From Streptomyces sp. NBC_01217 (GTDB lineage Bacteria; Actinomycetota; Actinomycetes; Streptomycetales; Streptomycetaceae), in NCBI RefSeq assembly GCF_035994185.1, contig NZ_CP108538.1, positions 8,187,501 through 8,251,500 on the forward strand: DNA of 64,000 bases, written 5' to 3'. The notes beneath the pieces are model-generated. The model made no database searches, was not told where the DNA came from, and saw nothing but the letters and a program-made list of their open reading frames with translations. A program made the position numbers and the translations under genes. Shown here in pieces: positions 17,388 through 26,789 of this stretch (the first letter of the stretch is position 1; every line of letters starts with the position of its first letter).

Positions 17388-18463
17388 GCGCATCCGACCC
17401 GGAGCCCGTCACCCCGCACGGGGAACACGCCCGGCCCCTGGCCCGCGGTGACCGATGGGCGGCGTTCAAGGAGTCCCCGTATCTGCCCGCCGTCGTGCTC
17501 CTGTTCATCATCGCGGCCGCGGCCGGTCTCTTCGCCGGCTCCTATACGTACGCGATGGCCAACCCGACCCCGCGCAACATCCCGGCCGCCGCGGTCGACT
17601 ACCCCGACACCCCGCGCGACAAGGTCTTCCTCGACCGGCTGGAGGGCACGCTCGACACCTCGCTGGTGCTGCACGAGTACGCCACCGAGGCCGAGGCCCG
17701 CACAGCGCTGGAGGAGCAGAAGGTCTTCGCCGTCCTGCGGTCCCAGAACGGCGGGGTCGGCCTGGACATCGCGAGCGCGTCCGGAGCCTCGGTCGCCCAA
17801 CTGCTCGCCGAGTCCACGCTGAAGGCGGGGGAAGCGGCCCGTGTGCCGGTCAAGGTCACGGACGTGAAGCCCCTGCAGCGGGGCGACCCGCGCGGCCTCG
17901 CCCTCTTCTACATCTCGCTCGCCGCGGTGATCATCGGATTCGTCGGCGCGATCCAGCTGAGTGTGCACGCCAAGGGGCTGGAGCCGCTGGAGCGGGTCGG
18001 GTTCACCATCGCCTACGCCCTGCTCGGCGGGTTCGCGATCGCCGCTGTGGTGGACTGGCTGCTCGGCTCCGTCGACCTGCCGTTCGTCCAGTCGTGGATG
18101 ATCCTCGCCCTCACCATGTTCACCACGGGCATGGTCTTCACCATGTTCAACACCCTGATCGGGCGCTGGGCGATGATCCCCACCTGGGGACTGATGGTGA
18201 TGCTCGGCAACCCGTCCTCCGGCGGTGCGGTGTCCTGGCCGCTGCTGCCGTCGCTGCTCGGCTTCATCGGCCGCTGGCTCCCTCCGGGCGCCTCGGTCAA
18301 CGCCCAGCACGCCGCCGTCTACTACCAGGGTCACCAGCGGGTCTTCCCGTACCTGGTGCTCGCCGGATGGCTGCTGGTCTCCTGCGCCGTGTTCTGGACA
18401 CTGCGCCACCGGCACCCGGGAGGCCGCGACCACATGCCTCAGCATGCGGCCGCGGCCACCTGA
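17384..18463 (+). CDS. Integral membrane protein (YhgE/DUF3533-like)
   Basis: A 359-residue membrane protein coupled to the polymerase gene by an ATGA overlap. One N-terminal helix (about 32-52) is followed by an extracytoplasmic domain (about 55-160), then five hydrophobic helices (about 165-345). This topology is shared with YhgE/Pip and ABC-2-permease-like proteins, which I use as the nearest description. The C-terminal tail is His-rich. No ATPase partner is adjacent and the substrate is unknown. A role in DNA repair is not evident despite the coupling. Confidence 0.75.
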   Translation: MSASDPEPVTPHGEHARPLARGDRWAAFKESPYLPAVVLLFIIAAAAGLFAGSYTYAMANPTPRNIPAAAVDYPDTPRDKVFLDRLEGTLDTSLVLHEYATEAEARTALEEQKVFAVLRSQNGGVGLDIASASGASVAQLLAESTLKAGEAARVPVKVTDVKPLQRGDPRGLALFYISLAAVIIGFVGAIQLSVHAKGLEPLERVGFTIAYALLGGFAIAAVVDWLLGSVDLPFVQSWMILALTMFTTGMVFTMFNTLIGRWAMIPTWGLMVMLGNPSSGGAVSWPLLPSLLGFIGRWLPPGASVNAQHAAVYYQGHQRVFPYLVLAGWLLVSCAVFWTLRHRHPGGRDHMPQHAAAAT

Positions 18464-18475
18464 TGCCGGACCCGG

Positions 18476-20710
18476 CTACAGCTCCTTGATACGGATGTCG
18501 CGGTAGGAGATCACATCCGAGGTGCTGTGGACCTGGAGTCCGATGTAGCCGGACGAGTACCGCCTGCCGTCGGTGCCCGGGTCGTCGCCCCGCGGCGGCT
18601 CGAAGACCTGGCCGCCGTTGTTGTCGAACTCGTTCAGCAGGACACCGTTGCGGTAGATCGAGTAGTGCTGGTCCACCACCCGGATCTCGTAGTCGTTCCA
18701 GGTGCCCTTGGGCGTGACCCCGGCGCCGGCCAGACCGATCCGGTCGAATCCGTAGATCGAGCCGGTCTTGTACATGTCGCCGTCCGGCTTGTCGAGGATC
18801 TGCACCTCATGGCCGTACTTGATGGCGACCCACTCCGGGCGGGACTCCTCCGGGTTGTCGTGGACGTTCGGGAAGCGGACGAAGACACCTCCGTTGGCGT
18901 TGCCCGTGCCGGGGGCGTCGTCGCGCCACTGGAGCTTGAGCGAGAAGTCGCCGTACTGCCGTCCTGGGAACCAGAGCATCCCCATGCCGTCCACGGTCGT
19001 GGAGCTGGTGATCGAGCCGTCGGCGTTGAGCCCGAACTTGCCACCGCCGACCTGCTGCCACTTGGCGAGCGAGGCCGCCGTGCCGTCGAAGAGCTTCTTG
19101 TACCCCTCGTCCTGGCCCGGCTTGCCGATGCCCGACTGCTTGGCCGCCCGGTAGATCTTCTTGTGCTCGCGGGCGTCGATCACCCCGTCGGCGAGAAGCT
19201 TGTCGAGAACCTTGTCGACGTGCTTGAGGAACAGCGCGTGCGACGACCAGTCCTTCTCGTCCTCGATCAGCTCATTGATGGTGCAGCGGTTGCCCGTGAT
19301 GCGGTTGGGTACCCCGGTGTCGACGGTGCCGACGATGACGGTGAGCCGCTCGTCGAACTCCGGGCAGTTCGGCGCGGGTACGCCCCCGCTCTCCGCGACG
19401 GTGAACGACACCTGCTTGGCCTCGGAGGTGTTGCCGGCCTTGTCCGTCGCCCGGTGGGCGACGGTGTGGTAGCCGACGCGGTCGACGATGACGGTGGTGG
19501 TGTACGCGAGGTACGGGCCGCCGTCGAGCGAGTACTCGACCTTGTCCACGCCCGATTCGGCGTCGGTCGCGGTGACCGTCACCCTGGCGCTGGTGATGTA
19601 GGCGTTGTCGGAGTTCTTGTCGCCCTCGACCTTCGCGGAGGTCACCGGCGGCGTCTTGTCCTGCGTCGGCGGTGCGACGACGGTGAAGTCGACCGACTTC
19701 CCGGCCGCCGCGTTGCCCGCCTTGTCGGTGGCCCGGTAGCGGACCTGATGCGTGCCGGTCTCATGCACCATCACGGGTGCGGTGTACGGCTGCCAGGCGC
19801 CGTCCGCCCCGATCGCGTACTCGATGGTGTTGACGCCGGAACCGGTGTCGGAGGCGGTCACGGTGACCGTCGCCATCCCCAGGTACTGACCCTGGTCGTC
19901 CTTCTCACCGGAGACGGTCGCCGAGGTCTCCGGCGGTGTCGTGTCGTTTGTCGGCGGCGGGGCGACCGCGAAGCCGACCGACTTCTCGGCCGCCGCGTTG
20001 CCCGCCTTGTCGGTGGCGCGGTACCGGATGGTGTGCGTCCCGACCTCGTTCACCACGATCGGTGTGGTGTACGGCTGCCAGGCGCCGTCCGCCCCCACCG
20101 CGAACTCGACGGTGCCGACACCGGAGCTGTCATCGGTCGCGGAGACGGTGACCGTCGCCTGACCGATGTACGCGCCGTCGGCGTTCCTGTCGCCGTCCAC
20201 CTTCGCGGAGGTCTCGGGCGCGGTGGTGTCATCGCCGCCCCCGTCCTCGGTCACGGTGAGAATGCCCTGCATCGCCTCGTGGCCCGGCATGGTGCAGTGG
20301 TAGAAGTACCGGCCGGGCGAGAGCGTGACCTCGGCGGTGTGCCTGCCGCCCTGGTCGTCGGCCGGGTTGGCCAGGATGTTCAGCGTGACGTCGTTGTTGA
20401 ACTCCGGGTCCGAGACGCTGAAGGTGAGGGTGTGCGGCATCCCCGTGGTGTTGCCGGTCGCCGCGCTGTTCTCGAAGACGATGGTCGCCTTGCCGGCCAC
20501 CGCGGTCTTCGGAGCCGACAGATAGTGGTCGATCGGGTCGCCCGCCGTCCAGGTGAGGACCTGGTCCGCCGCCGCGGCGGCGGGAGCCGCCGTACGGCCG
20601 TACGCCGCCGTCGAGGTCAGCCCCAGCACCATCAGGAACGAACCCAGCAGGGCGAGCCACAACCGGGCGGGACGGTACCGCTGTCGCGAGAGGATCGAAC
20701 GGTGTCTCAC
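18476..20710 (-). CDS. Secreted cupredoxin / OmpL47-repeat / 3-keto-disaccharide hydrolase-like protein
   Basis: A 744-residue exported multidomain protein. GTG 20710 is chosen because it overlaps the upstream gene's TGA (GTGA) and is followed at once by a signal sequence. A cupredoxin-like domain (about 45-150) has a plausible copper site in FYHCTMPGHEAM. Three OmpL47-type beta repeats follow (starting near 165, 255 and 350), each with DxSGVxxVEYxxxxGxW and YRATDKAGN. After an Asp/Lys-rich linker comes a DUF1080 / 3-keto-disaccharide hydrolase-like domain (about 533-744), with LKLQWRDDAPGTGNGG-type beta-sandwich sequence. Some relatives of this last domain act on 3-keto-glycosides. It is probably produced with the ThuA/dehydrogenase protein and works on the same sugar. 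Confidence 0.85.
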   Translation of the reverse strand: MRHRSILSRQRYRPARLWLALLGSFLMVLGLTSTAAYGRTAAPAAAAADQVLTWTAGDPIDHYLSAPKTAVAGKATIVFENSAATGNTTGMPHTLTFSVSDPEFNNDVTLNILANPADDQGGRHTAEVTLSPGRYFYHCTMPGHEAMQGILTVTEDGGGDDTTAPETSAKVDGDRNADGAYIGQATVTVSATDDSSGVGTVEFAVGADGAWQPYTTPIVVNEVGTHTIRYRATDKAGNAAAEKSVGFAVAPPPTNDTTPPETSATVSGEKDDQGQYLGMATVTVTASDTGSGVNTIEYAIGADGAWQPYTAPVMVHETGTHQVRYRATDKAGNAAAGKSVDFTVVAPPTQDKTPPVTSAKVEGDKNSDNAYITSARVTVTATDAESGVDKVEYSLDGGPYLAYTTTVIVDRVGYHTVAHRATDKAGNTSEAKQVSFTVAESGGVPAPNCPEFDERLTVIVGTVDTGVPNRITGNRCTINELIEDEKDWSSHALFLKHVDKVLDKLLADGVIDAREHKKIYRAAKQSGIGKPGQDEGYKKLFDGTAASLAKWQQVGGGKFGLNADGSITSSTTVDGMGMLWFPGRQYGDFSLKLQWRDDAPGTGNANGGVFVRFPNVHDNPEESRPEWVAIKYGHEVQILDKPDGDMYKTGSIYGFDRIGLAGAGVTPKGTWNDYEIRVVDQHYSIYRNGVLLNEFDNNGGQVFEPPRGDDPGTDGRRYSSGYIGLQVHSTSDVISYRDIRIKEL

Positions 20711-23199
20711 TGCACTGCCGCCTTCCTGGCCAGATCCTCGGCGGCCGGGGTCGGACCGCCGCCCTTGTACGTCACACGCCACAGCGCGGACTTGGAGTCG
20801 GAGGTGAAGAAGCCGCGCCCGTAGTCCAGGACGTACAGCGAACCGTCCGGGGCGAACTTCCAGTCCATCAGGTTGCGGATGCCGTCGGCCCCCACCGGGA
20901 TGATCTTCTTCAAGGACTCGGCGTGCGTGGGCAGACCGCCCCTTCCGGCCGTCTTCGGGTCGGTGAGCACGGCGTGCCGCGGTTGGGTGTCGTCGTAGAA
21001 GTCGCCGACGAACCACTTGCCGTCCCAGTAGGAGGGCCACTTGTCGGCGCTGGTGCTCGCCGCGTCGTACCGGTAGACCGGGCCGTTCATCGTCGCCTGA
21101 CCGCCGCCCTTGAGCCACGGCAGCAGCTGCTTCTGGTCCTCCACCTTGTAGCTCGGGATGCCGTTCGCGTCGCGCGGGTAGTCCACGCCACCGCCCTGCG
21201 GCGAGTACCAGATGGTGTTGGAGGTGATCGGCGGCAGATTCACCAGGCCGTCGTTGTTCGGCGACTCGTTCCTGGGGTGGTCGCAGTCGTACCAGCCGAG
21301 CGGCTTGCCCGGGTCCGGCAGATTGCGGTCCCGGTAGGGCTGCTTGTTGCCCATGCAGTACGGCCAGCCGTGGTTGCCCGCCTTGGTGATCGCGGCGAAC
21401 GTGTCGTACTTCGCCGGACCCCAAGTGGTGCTCGGCGCGCCCGCGTCGGGGCCGACCCAGCCCGCGTACAGAGTGTCGGTCGCCCTGTCGACTGAGATCC
21501 GGGCCGGGTTGCGCACACCCATCACATAGATCTCGCCGCGGGTCTTGCCACCGCCCTCGTCCGGTTCCTGGCCGGTGAAGAGATTGCCCTCGGGCAGTGT
21601 GTACGTGCCGTCGTCCTCGGGGTGGATCCGCAGGATCTTCCCGTTGAGGTTGTTCGTGTTGCCCGCGGTGCGCCGGGCATCGGCGAACGAGACGCCCTTG
21701 TAGTTCGGCTGCGGGTTGTTGCCGGAGTAACCGTCGCTGAAACCGGAGGAGTTGTTGTCACCGGTCGCGATGTACAGGTTGCCCTTGGAGTCCCAGGCCA
21801 TCCCGCCGCCCGCGTGGCAGCAGCTGTGGATCTGGACCGGCCAGTGCAGCAGCACCTTCTCGGAGGCGAGATCGAGCTTGTTGGTGGCCAGGTCCAGGGT
21901 GAACCGGGAGACCTGACGCACCGCCATCTGCTTGTCGCGGTCGATCTTCGAGTGGGGTGTGTAGTGCAGATACACCCAGCCGTTCTTCTCGAAGTCCGGG
22001 TCCAGCTCGATGCCGAGCAGCCCCTCCTCGACCTTGACCAGTTCGTCGCCGCCGCCCTTGTTGCCGAAGATGGTCAGCTCTCCGGCGAGAGTGACCTTCT
22101 TGGTCCCGGGGTCGTAGACATGGATCTGTCCCAGACCCTTGCCGATCTCCGGGTTGTTCCAGTCGGTGACGACCGGCTTGCTGTTGTCGGCGCCACCGCG
22201 CCCGATGTACAGCACCCGCCCGTCGGGGGCGACGACCAGCCCGTGCGGCTCGCCGATCTGGTCGTTGCGGCCCGGCTGGTTGGGCTGGGTGACGCGCTCG
22301 GCCTTGTAGTTGGAGGTGATCGTCGCACTGCAGTCGGCCTGCGATATCCGCGTCGTCCAGTCCAGCGCGCCGCGCAGATGGTCGCGGAAGTCGGTCTCCG
22401 CGAAGCTGTCGACCGTGCCGCCCATCGCCGTGTAGAAGGACCTGCCGCCGTCGTAGTCCCGGCACCAGGAGACCGGGTGGTCCCAGCCGTTGGCGCTCGC
22501 GCCCGGCTTGTACGTGATCTCCCGGACGCGCGCCACGGTGTGCACCTCACCGGACGGATTCTTCGTCCAGTTCAGCCACTTGTCGGGGCGCTTCCACTCC
22601 AGCGGGAGCTTCTTCGTCGCCGGGTGCTGCCGGTCGCCGATCTCAACCGTCGCGCGCTGTACGTTGCTTGGGCTGTCAGCGGCCGGGCGCGCCCCGACCA
22701 GAGCGGTGAACCAGTCCGAGTACGGTTCGGTGCGTGCCGCGTCATGGATGCCGAGGAAGCCGCCGCCGGCCTCCATGTACGCCTCCAGACCCGCCTCCTG
22801 CTCCGGGTCGAGGACGTCGCCGCCACCGGTCAGGAAGACGACGGCGTTGTACTTGCCGAGCTGCTTGCCGTTGGTGAAGACGGCCGGGTCGTCGGTGGCA
22901 ACGGTCCGGAACCGGCCGGCTTCCGGCCCGGTCAGCCCGATCCTCTCGATCGCCGCGATCCCGGCGTCGACGGTCGGGGACTCCTCGGTGGCGGAGGCGT
23001 GGAACACCAGCACCTTGACGTTGGCGCCGCCCGGTGGCGACGGCAGGGACAACGTTGTCCTGATGCTGTTCGGTGGATCCGGATAGGGCCTCGCGCTGGC
23101 GGCGTTGCCGCCGAGTAAGGAAGCGGTCAGTGCGCCGGCGGCCAGGGCCGCCGCGAGACCGCGTCGCGATCTGGACCTGTGATGTGGTGTGCGCTTCAT
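20707..23199 (-). CDS. Secreted ThuA-domain / PQQ-type sugar dehydrogenase protein
   Basis: An 830-residue exported protein starting at ATG 23199 behind GAGGGGTGGG; GTG 23211 sits too close to that site. A signal peptide (about 1-40, basic and Arg-rich) precedes a ThuA-like domain (about 50-265, with VVFLTGGGDVLD and FLGIHDAA). A six-bladed propeller of the glucose/sorbosone dehydrogenase family follows (about 285-820, with PHGLVVAPDGRVLYIGRGG, HSCCHAGGGMAWD and NGKILRIHPEDDG). ThuA proteins are linked to 3-keto-sugar metabolism. The propeller type uses PQQ or acts as a lactonase-like enzyme. No PQQ synthesis genes are in the window. The stop overlaps the next gene. Confidence 0.87.
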   Translation of the reverse strand: MKRTPHHRSRSRRGLAAALAAGALTASLLGGNAASARPYPDPPNSIRTTLSLPSPPGGANVKVLVFHASATEESPTVDAGIAAIERIGLTGPEAGRFRTVATDDPAVFTNGKQLGKYNAVVFLTGGGDVLDPEQEAGLEAYMEAGGGFLGIHDAARTEPYSDWFTALVGARPAADSPSNVQRATVEIGDRQHPATKKLPLEWKRPDKWLNWTKNPSGEVHTVARVREITYKPGASANGWDHPVSWCRDYDGGRSFYTAMGGTVDSFAETDFRDHLRGALDWTTRISQADCSATITSNYKAERVTQPNQPGRNDQIGEPHGLVVAPDGRVLYIGRGGADNSKPVVTDWNNPEIGKGLGQIHVYDPGTKKVTLAGELTIFGNKGGGDELVKVEEGLLGIELDPDFEKNGWVYLHYTPHSKIDRDKQMAVRQVSRFTLDLATNKLDLASEKVLLHWPVQIHSCCHAGGGMAWDSKGNLYIATGDNNSSGFSDGYSGNNPQPNYKGVSFADARRTAGNTNNLNGKILRIHPEDDGTYTLPEGNLFTGQEPDEGGGKTRGEIYVMGVRNPARISVDRATDTLYAGWVGPDAGAPSTTWGPAKYDTFAAITKAGNHGWPYCMGNKQPYRDRNLPDPGKPLGWYDCDHPRNESPNNDGLVNLPPITSNTIWYSPQGGGVDYPRDANGIPSYKVEDQKQLLPWLKGGGQATMNGPVYRYDAASTSADKWPSYWDGKWFVGDFYDDTQPRHAVLTDPKTAGRGGLPTHAESLKKIIPVGADGIRNLMDWKFAPDGSLYVLDYGRGFFTSDSKSALWRVTYKGGGPTPAAEDLARKAAVQ

Positions 23200-23400
23200 G
23201 TGGTCACCCACCCCTCTTTGGTCACTTCAACAGCGCACGAAGCTAGACCTCTTTTTGCGGCCCGCCAATAGCTATGGCAGCAATGGCACGAACTTTGTCC
23301 TGGGTGTGGATAAACGAAGATCACCCGGCTACGGTGTGGGCCGTCCGGGCGGCACCCGCGCCCCGCCAACCCCGACAAGCTCTGAAGCCGCCTCGATCCC

Positions 23401-23427
23401 CGTAACCTCCGTAACCTCCGCAGTCTC
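23401..23427. promoter_or_regulatory. Three 9-bp direct repeats in a divergent promoter
   Basis: CGTAACCTC occurs twice head to tail (23401-23409 and 23410-23418), followed by the imperfect copy CGCAGTCTC (23419-23427). It lies between the ThuA/dehydrogenase gene and the laccase gene. A weak TTGGCA (23443-23448) and TTAGCG (23466-23471) pair with 17-base spacing follows on the laccase side. Direct repeats at this place could bind an activator. Confidence 0.4.
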
Positions 23428-23487
23428 CGCGATCCGGGCAAGTTGGCAAAAACTCCGTAAATTCCTTAGCGCAGTGGGGAGTTCGAC

Positions 23488-24552
23488 ATGGACAGAAGGA
23501 GCTTCAACCGGCGGATTCTGGTAGGCGGTGGGGTGGCGGCCGCGACGGGTGCGACATCGTTGTCGCTCGGTGCGATCGAGGCCAGCTCGGCAGAACCCCC
23601 GCCCAGGACCGCCCCGGCGGGAGGTGTGGTCCGCCATCTCAAGCTGTACGCCGAGAAGCTGGCGGACGGTCAGATGGGATACGGCCTGGAGAAGGGCAAG
23701 GCAACGATTCCGGGCCCCCTCATCGAGCTCAATGAGGGCGACACCCTGCATATCGAGTTCGAGAACACCATGGATGTTCCGGTCAGTCTTCACACACACG
23801 GCGTCGACTACGACATCGCGAGCGACGGCACCCGGCTGAACAGGAGCATCGTCGAACCGGGTGCCACCCGCACCTACACCTGGCGCACCCATGCGCCGGG
23901 CCGGCGCAAGGACGGCACCTGGCAGCCGGGCAGCGCGGGCTACTGGCACTACCACGACCATGTCGTCGGTACGGATCACGGCACCGGTGGCATCCGGAAG
24001 GGCCTGTACGGTCCGCTGGTCGTCCGGCGCAAGGGGGACATCCTGCCGGACAAGACGATCGCGATCGTGTTCAACGACATGACGATCAACAACAAGGCGG
24101 CCCATGAAGCCCCCGACTTCCAGGCCACGGTGGGGGACCGGCTCGAAGTGGTCATGATCACGCACGGCGATTACTACCACACGTTCCATATTCACGGTCA
24201 TCGCTGGGCGGACAACCGGACCGGCCTGCTCACCGGCCCGGACGACCCGAGCCGCGTCATCGATACGAAGATTGTCGGCCCGGCGGACTCCTTCGGGTTC
24301 CAGGTCATCGCGGGCGAACACGTGGGTGCCGGTGCCTGGATGTACCACTGCCATGTCCAGACTCACTCCGACATGGGCATGGCCGGGCTGCTGCTGGTCG
24401 CCAAGGCGGACGGAACGGTGCCGGGCTACGACCCGCACGACATGACGACCCACAGCACGCCGGCTCCGGGCAAGACCGCACCGGACGCGGCGGCCCCGGG
24501 CAAGACGCCAAAGGACACGGCCCCTCACGACCCGGCGGCACACGGGTCCTGA
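23488..24552 (+). CDS. slac: Two-domain small laccase (multicopper oxidase)
   Basis: A 354-residue secreted laccase that oxidises phenols or other donors and reduces oxygen to water. The N-terminus MDRRSFNRR is a twin-arginine signal. Copper ligands are visible at H102/H104 (HTHG), H154/H156/H158 (WHYHDH), H231/H234/H236 (HTFHIHG) and H287-C288-H289/H293/M298 ([13 protein letters not shown]). The C288 and M298 positions agree with those I recall for S. coelicolor SLAC. Two cupredoxin domains instead of three mean it acts as a trimer. The tail after about 315 is Pro/Lys/Thr-rich. A GGGGAG site precedes the ATG. It is divergent from a cupredoxin/dehydrogenase pair. Confidence 0.95.
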   Translation: MDRRSFNRRILVGGGVAAATGATSLSLGAIEASSAEPPPRTAPAGGVVRHLKLYAEKLADGQMGYGLEKGKATIPGPLIELNEGDTLHIEFENTMDVPVSLHTHGVDYDIASDGTRLNRSIVEPGATRTYTWRTHAPGRRKDGTWQPGSAGYWHYHDHVVGTDHGTGGIRKGLYGPLVVRRKGDILPDKTIAIVFNDMTINNKAAHEAPDFQATVGDRLEVVMITHGDYYHTFHIHGHRWADNRTGLLTGPDDPSRVIDTKIVGPADSFGFQVIAGEHVGAGAWMYHCHVQTHSDMGMAGLLLVAKADGTVPGYDPHDMTTHSTPAPGKTAPDAAAPGKTPKDTAPHDPAAHGS

Positions 24553-24557
24553 GGCGG

Positions 24558-26789
24558 TCAGCCCTGCGACACCGCTCCAGCCACTTCGGCCGCTCCGACT
24601 GCTCCGGCCGCTCCGGTCGCAAGGCGCAGCTGTTCCTCCTCGACGATGCGTCGGGCGAGAGCCCCGTCCGACACATCCACGGCGTCCGGCGTCGTCTCGG
24701 CGACGTCGCTGCGCCGTGCGTACAGGTCGAACAGCCGCTCCTTGCGGGCCAGGATGTTCAGCATCCGCTCGTCGACGCTGTCGGCCGCGAGGAGCCGGTG
24801 CACCTGGACGGTCCGTATCTGACCCATCCGATGGGCGCGGGCCACGGCCTGGTGCTCCATCGTCGGCTTGATCTGCGGTTCGCAGATGATGACGACCGAA
24901 GCGGCCTGCATGTTCAGTCCGACGCCACCGGCCTGGATCTGGCTCAGCAGGACGGCATGGCCCTCGACAGCGGCGAAATCGTCGATCATCTCCTGGCGCC
25001 GGGCGGCCGGGAGGCTTCCCGTGAGCGGCCCGAACACGCCCTTCCCCAGGGCCTGTCCGACCGTGAGGAGCACCTCGCGGAAGTAGGAGAACACCACGAC
25101 CTTGAGGCCGTTGTCCGCGGCCTCGGCGACCAGCTCGCGCAGCCGGTTCAGCTTCGCGGACGTGTCGGGCCGGGCGTAGGCGGCCCGGCGCATCCGCATG
25201 AACTGCCCGGCGCCCACCGCCTCGCGATAGGCGTCGAGATCGTCCTCGCTGAACGCCTCCCACTCGTCGACCTGCACCAGCGCCGGGAGTTCGGTCAGGA
25301 CGTCCGCCTGATTGCGCCGCAGATAGGCCGGGGCGACGGCCCTGCGGAAGGCGTGCGAACCGGCGGCTCCATGGGTGGTGTGGATCGAGGGGGCCAGTTC
25401 GGGCTGGAGATGGCGGACGAGGCTGCGGAACTCCTCGACCCGGTTCTCCATCGGCGTACCGGTCAGGAACAGCACCCGCTCGGTCCGCTGCGTCCAGCCG
25501 GACACCGCACGGGAGCGGCGGGTCGCGGGGTTCTTGACGTAGTGCGCCTCGTCGACCACCAGCATGCCGGGCCTCATGCCGCAGTCCCGGGGGCCCGGCA
25601 GGGTGTGCAGGGCGTCGAACGTGGTGAGGGCGACCCCGCCGCTCTCCCGCCACTCGGCGAAGGCGCCCTGCCGCTCGGGGCCGTGCACCGGCAGTGCGCG
25701 CAGGGTGGAGCGGGAACGGACCTCGCGCGCCCAGTTGATCAGCACGCTCGCCGGGCACACCACCAGAAAGTGTGTCTCGCCCCTAGCCGAGAGATGCGCG
25801 AGCGCGGCGATGGCCTGCACGGTCTTGCCGAGCCCCATCTCGTCGCCGAGGATCACCCGTTTCTGCGCGAGCGCGAAGCGGGCGCCGAACGACTGGTAGC
25901 CGCGCAGCGAGACGCGCAGATGGGCGTCGTCCAGCCGTAGACCGCGCACCCGGTCCGCGATCCCGGACGGGAGGAACCCCTCGGCCGCGTCCCGGTCGGG
26001 CCCGGTGCCCGACATCTCGGCGAGCAGGCTGTAGTACTCGGCGGAACGGAGCTCGAAGTCGACCCACGCCGCGACGTCCGACTCCGCGTCCCGCAGCAGA
26101 TCGACCGACACCTGCCCGAACAACAGGGGCAGCCCGCGCGCGGCCGCTTCGGCGACGACGGCCCGCAGCGAGGCGACGGCCTCCAGCGCCCGGGCGCGGA
26201 CCTGCCGCCGGGTGAACAGCATGCGCAGCCGCCCCCGCGCCGGTCCTGCCGCGGCCAGCAGGGGTTCGAGCCGCCCGACGAGCCGGCCCGCCGCGTCCAC
26301 GGCCCGGCGGACGTCGGGACCGGCCTCGACCAGCCGGTGCAAGGCGGTGACCAGTGCGGTCGTGGAGTCGTCCGGGGTGTCCACGTCTATCCGGACCGCG
26401 ACAGTGTCCCGTACGGCGTGGGCGATCTGCCCGGCCGCGGCCAGTGCCTGGTCGGCGGTCTGCGCGCCGACCCCGGGGATCTGGCGCAGCTCGTACCGGT
26501 TCGCCTCGTGGACCTGACCGACGGTCGTGAAGCCGGCCTGCTCGACCGCGCCGAGCCGCAGTCGGCCCTCGGTGACGTCCTTGAGCCGGGAGACCGGGAT
26601 GGCCGACAGCTCGCGACTGATGAGGGAGTCGAGCAGCGGAGCCAGCGCCGAGTGCACGGCATCGACGGCGCGGGCGTGATCGGCCCGCACCGCGCGCGCC
26701 GACTCCAGCAGCCGCTCGGCCTGCGCAAGCAGCTCCCGGGCGGCCCTTCCCGTGGGCGCCCCGTCCTCCGTCGGTCCGGCCTCTGTCAT
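24558..26789 (-). CDS. SNF2-family DNA helicase/ATPase
   Basis: A 743-residue Swi2/Snf2-type translocase. ATG 26789 is followed by a helical N-terminal region with a helix-hairpin-helix-like motif (LRQIPGVGAQTADQAL, about 105-120). The Walker A motif GDEMGLGKT lies near 311 and the DEAH box VVDEAHYVKNP near 411. The second RecA lobe has VVFSYFREVL and ends with QAVARAHRMGQ. The C-terminus carries a short Ala/Gly/Val-rich tail. Its role in DNA repair or nucleoprotein remodelling is inferred from the family. A small reading frame upstream overlaps its start as ATGA. The gene is convergent with the laccase, 5 bases apart. Confidence 0.9.
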   Translation of the reverse strand: MTEAGPTEDGAPTGRAARELLAQAERLLESARAVRADHARAVDAVHSALAPLLDSLISRELSAIPVSRLKDVTEGRLRLGAVEQAGFTTVGQVHEANRYELRQIPGVGAQTADQALAAAGQIAHAVRDTVAVRIDVDTPDDSTTALVTALHRLVEAGPDVRRAVDAAGRLVGRLEPLLAAAGPARGRLRMLFTRRQVRARALEAVASLRAVVAEAAARGLPLLFGQVSVDLLRDAESDVAAWVDFELRSAEYYSLLAEMSGTGPDRDAAEGFLPSGIADRVRGLRLDDAHLRVSLRGYQSFGARFALAQKRVILGDEMGLGKTVQAIAALAHLSARGETHFLVVCPASVLINWAREVRSRSTLRALPVHGPERQGAFAEWRESGGVALTTFDALHTLPGPRDCGMRPGMLVVDEAHYVKNPATRRSRAVSGWTQRTERVLFLTGTPMENRVEEFRSLVRHLQPELAPSIHTTHGAAGSHAFRRAVAPAYLRRNQADVLTELPALVQVDEWEAFSEDDLDAYREAVGAGQFMRMRRAAYARPDTSAKLNRLRELVAEAADNGLKVVVFSYFREVLLTVGQALGKGVFGPLTGSLPAARRQEMIDDFAAVEGHAVLLSQIQAGGVGLNMQAASVVIICEPQIKPTMEHQAVARAHRMGQIRTVQVHRLLAADSVDERMLNILARKERLFDLYARRSDVAETTPDAVDVSDGALARRIVEEEQLRLATGAAGAVGAAEVAGAVSQG

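Noticed and set aside
18527..20824. Long 765-codon frame antisense to the cupredoxin/OmpL47 gene
   Set aside because: It is a high-GC shadow with no domain or signal. The minus-strand protein has clear domains and an export signal.
20711..21424. N-terminal extension of the cupredoxin protein
   Set aside because: The extra frame reads through the dehydrogenase gene out of phase, without signal peptide. GTG 20710 is coupled and followed by one.
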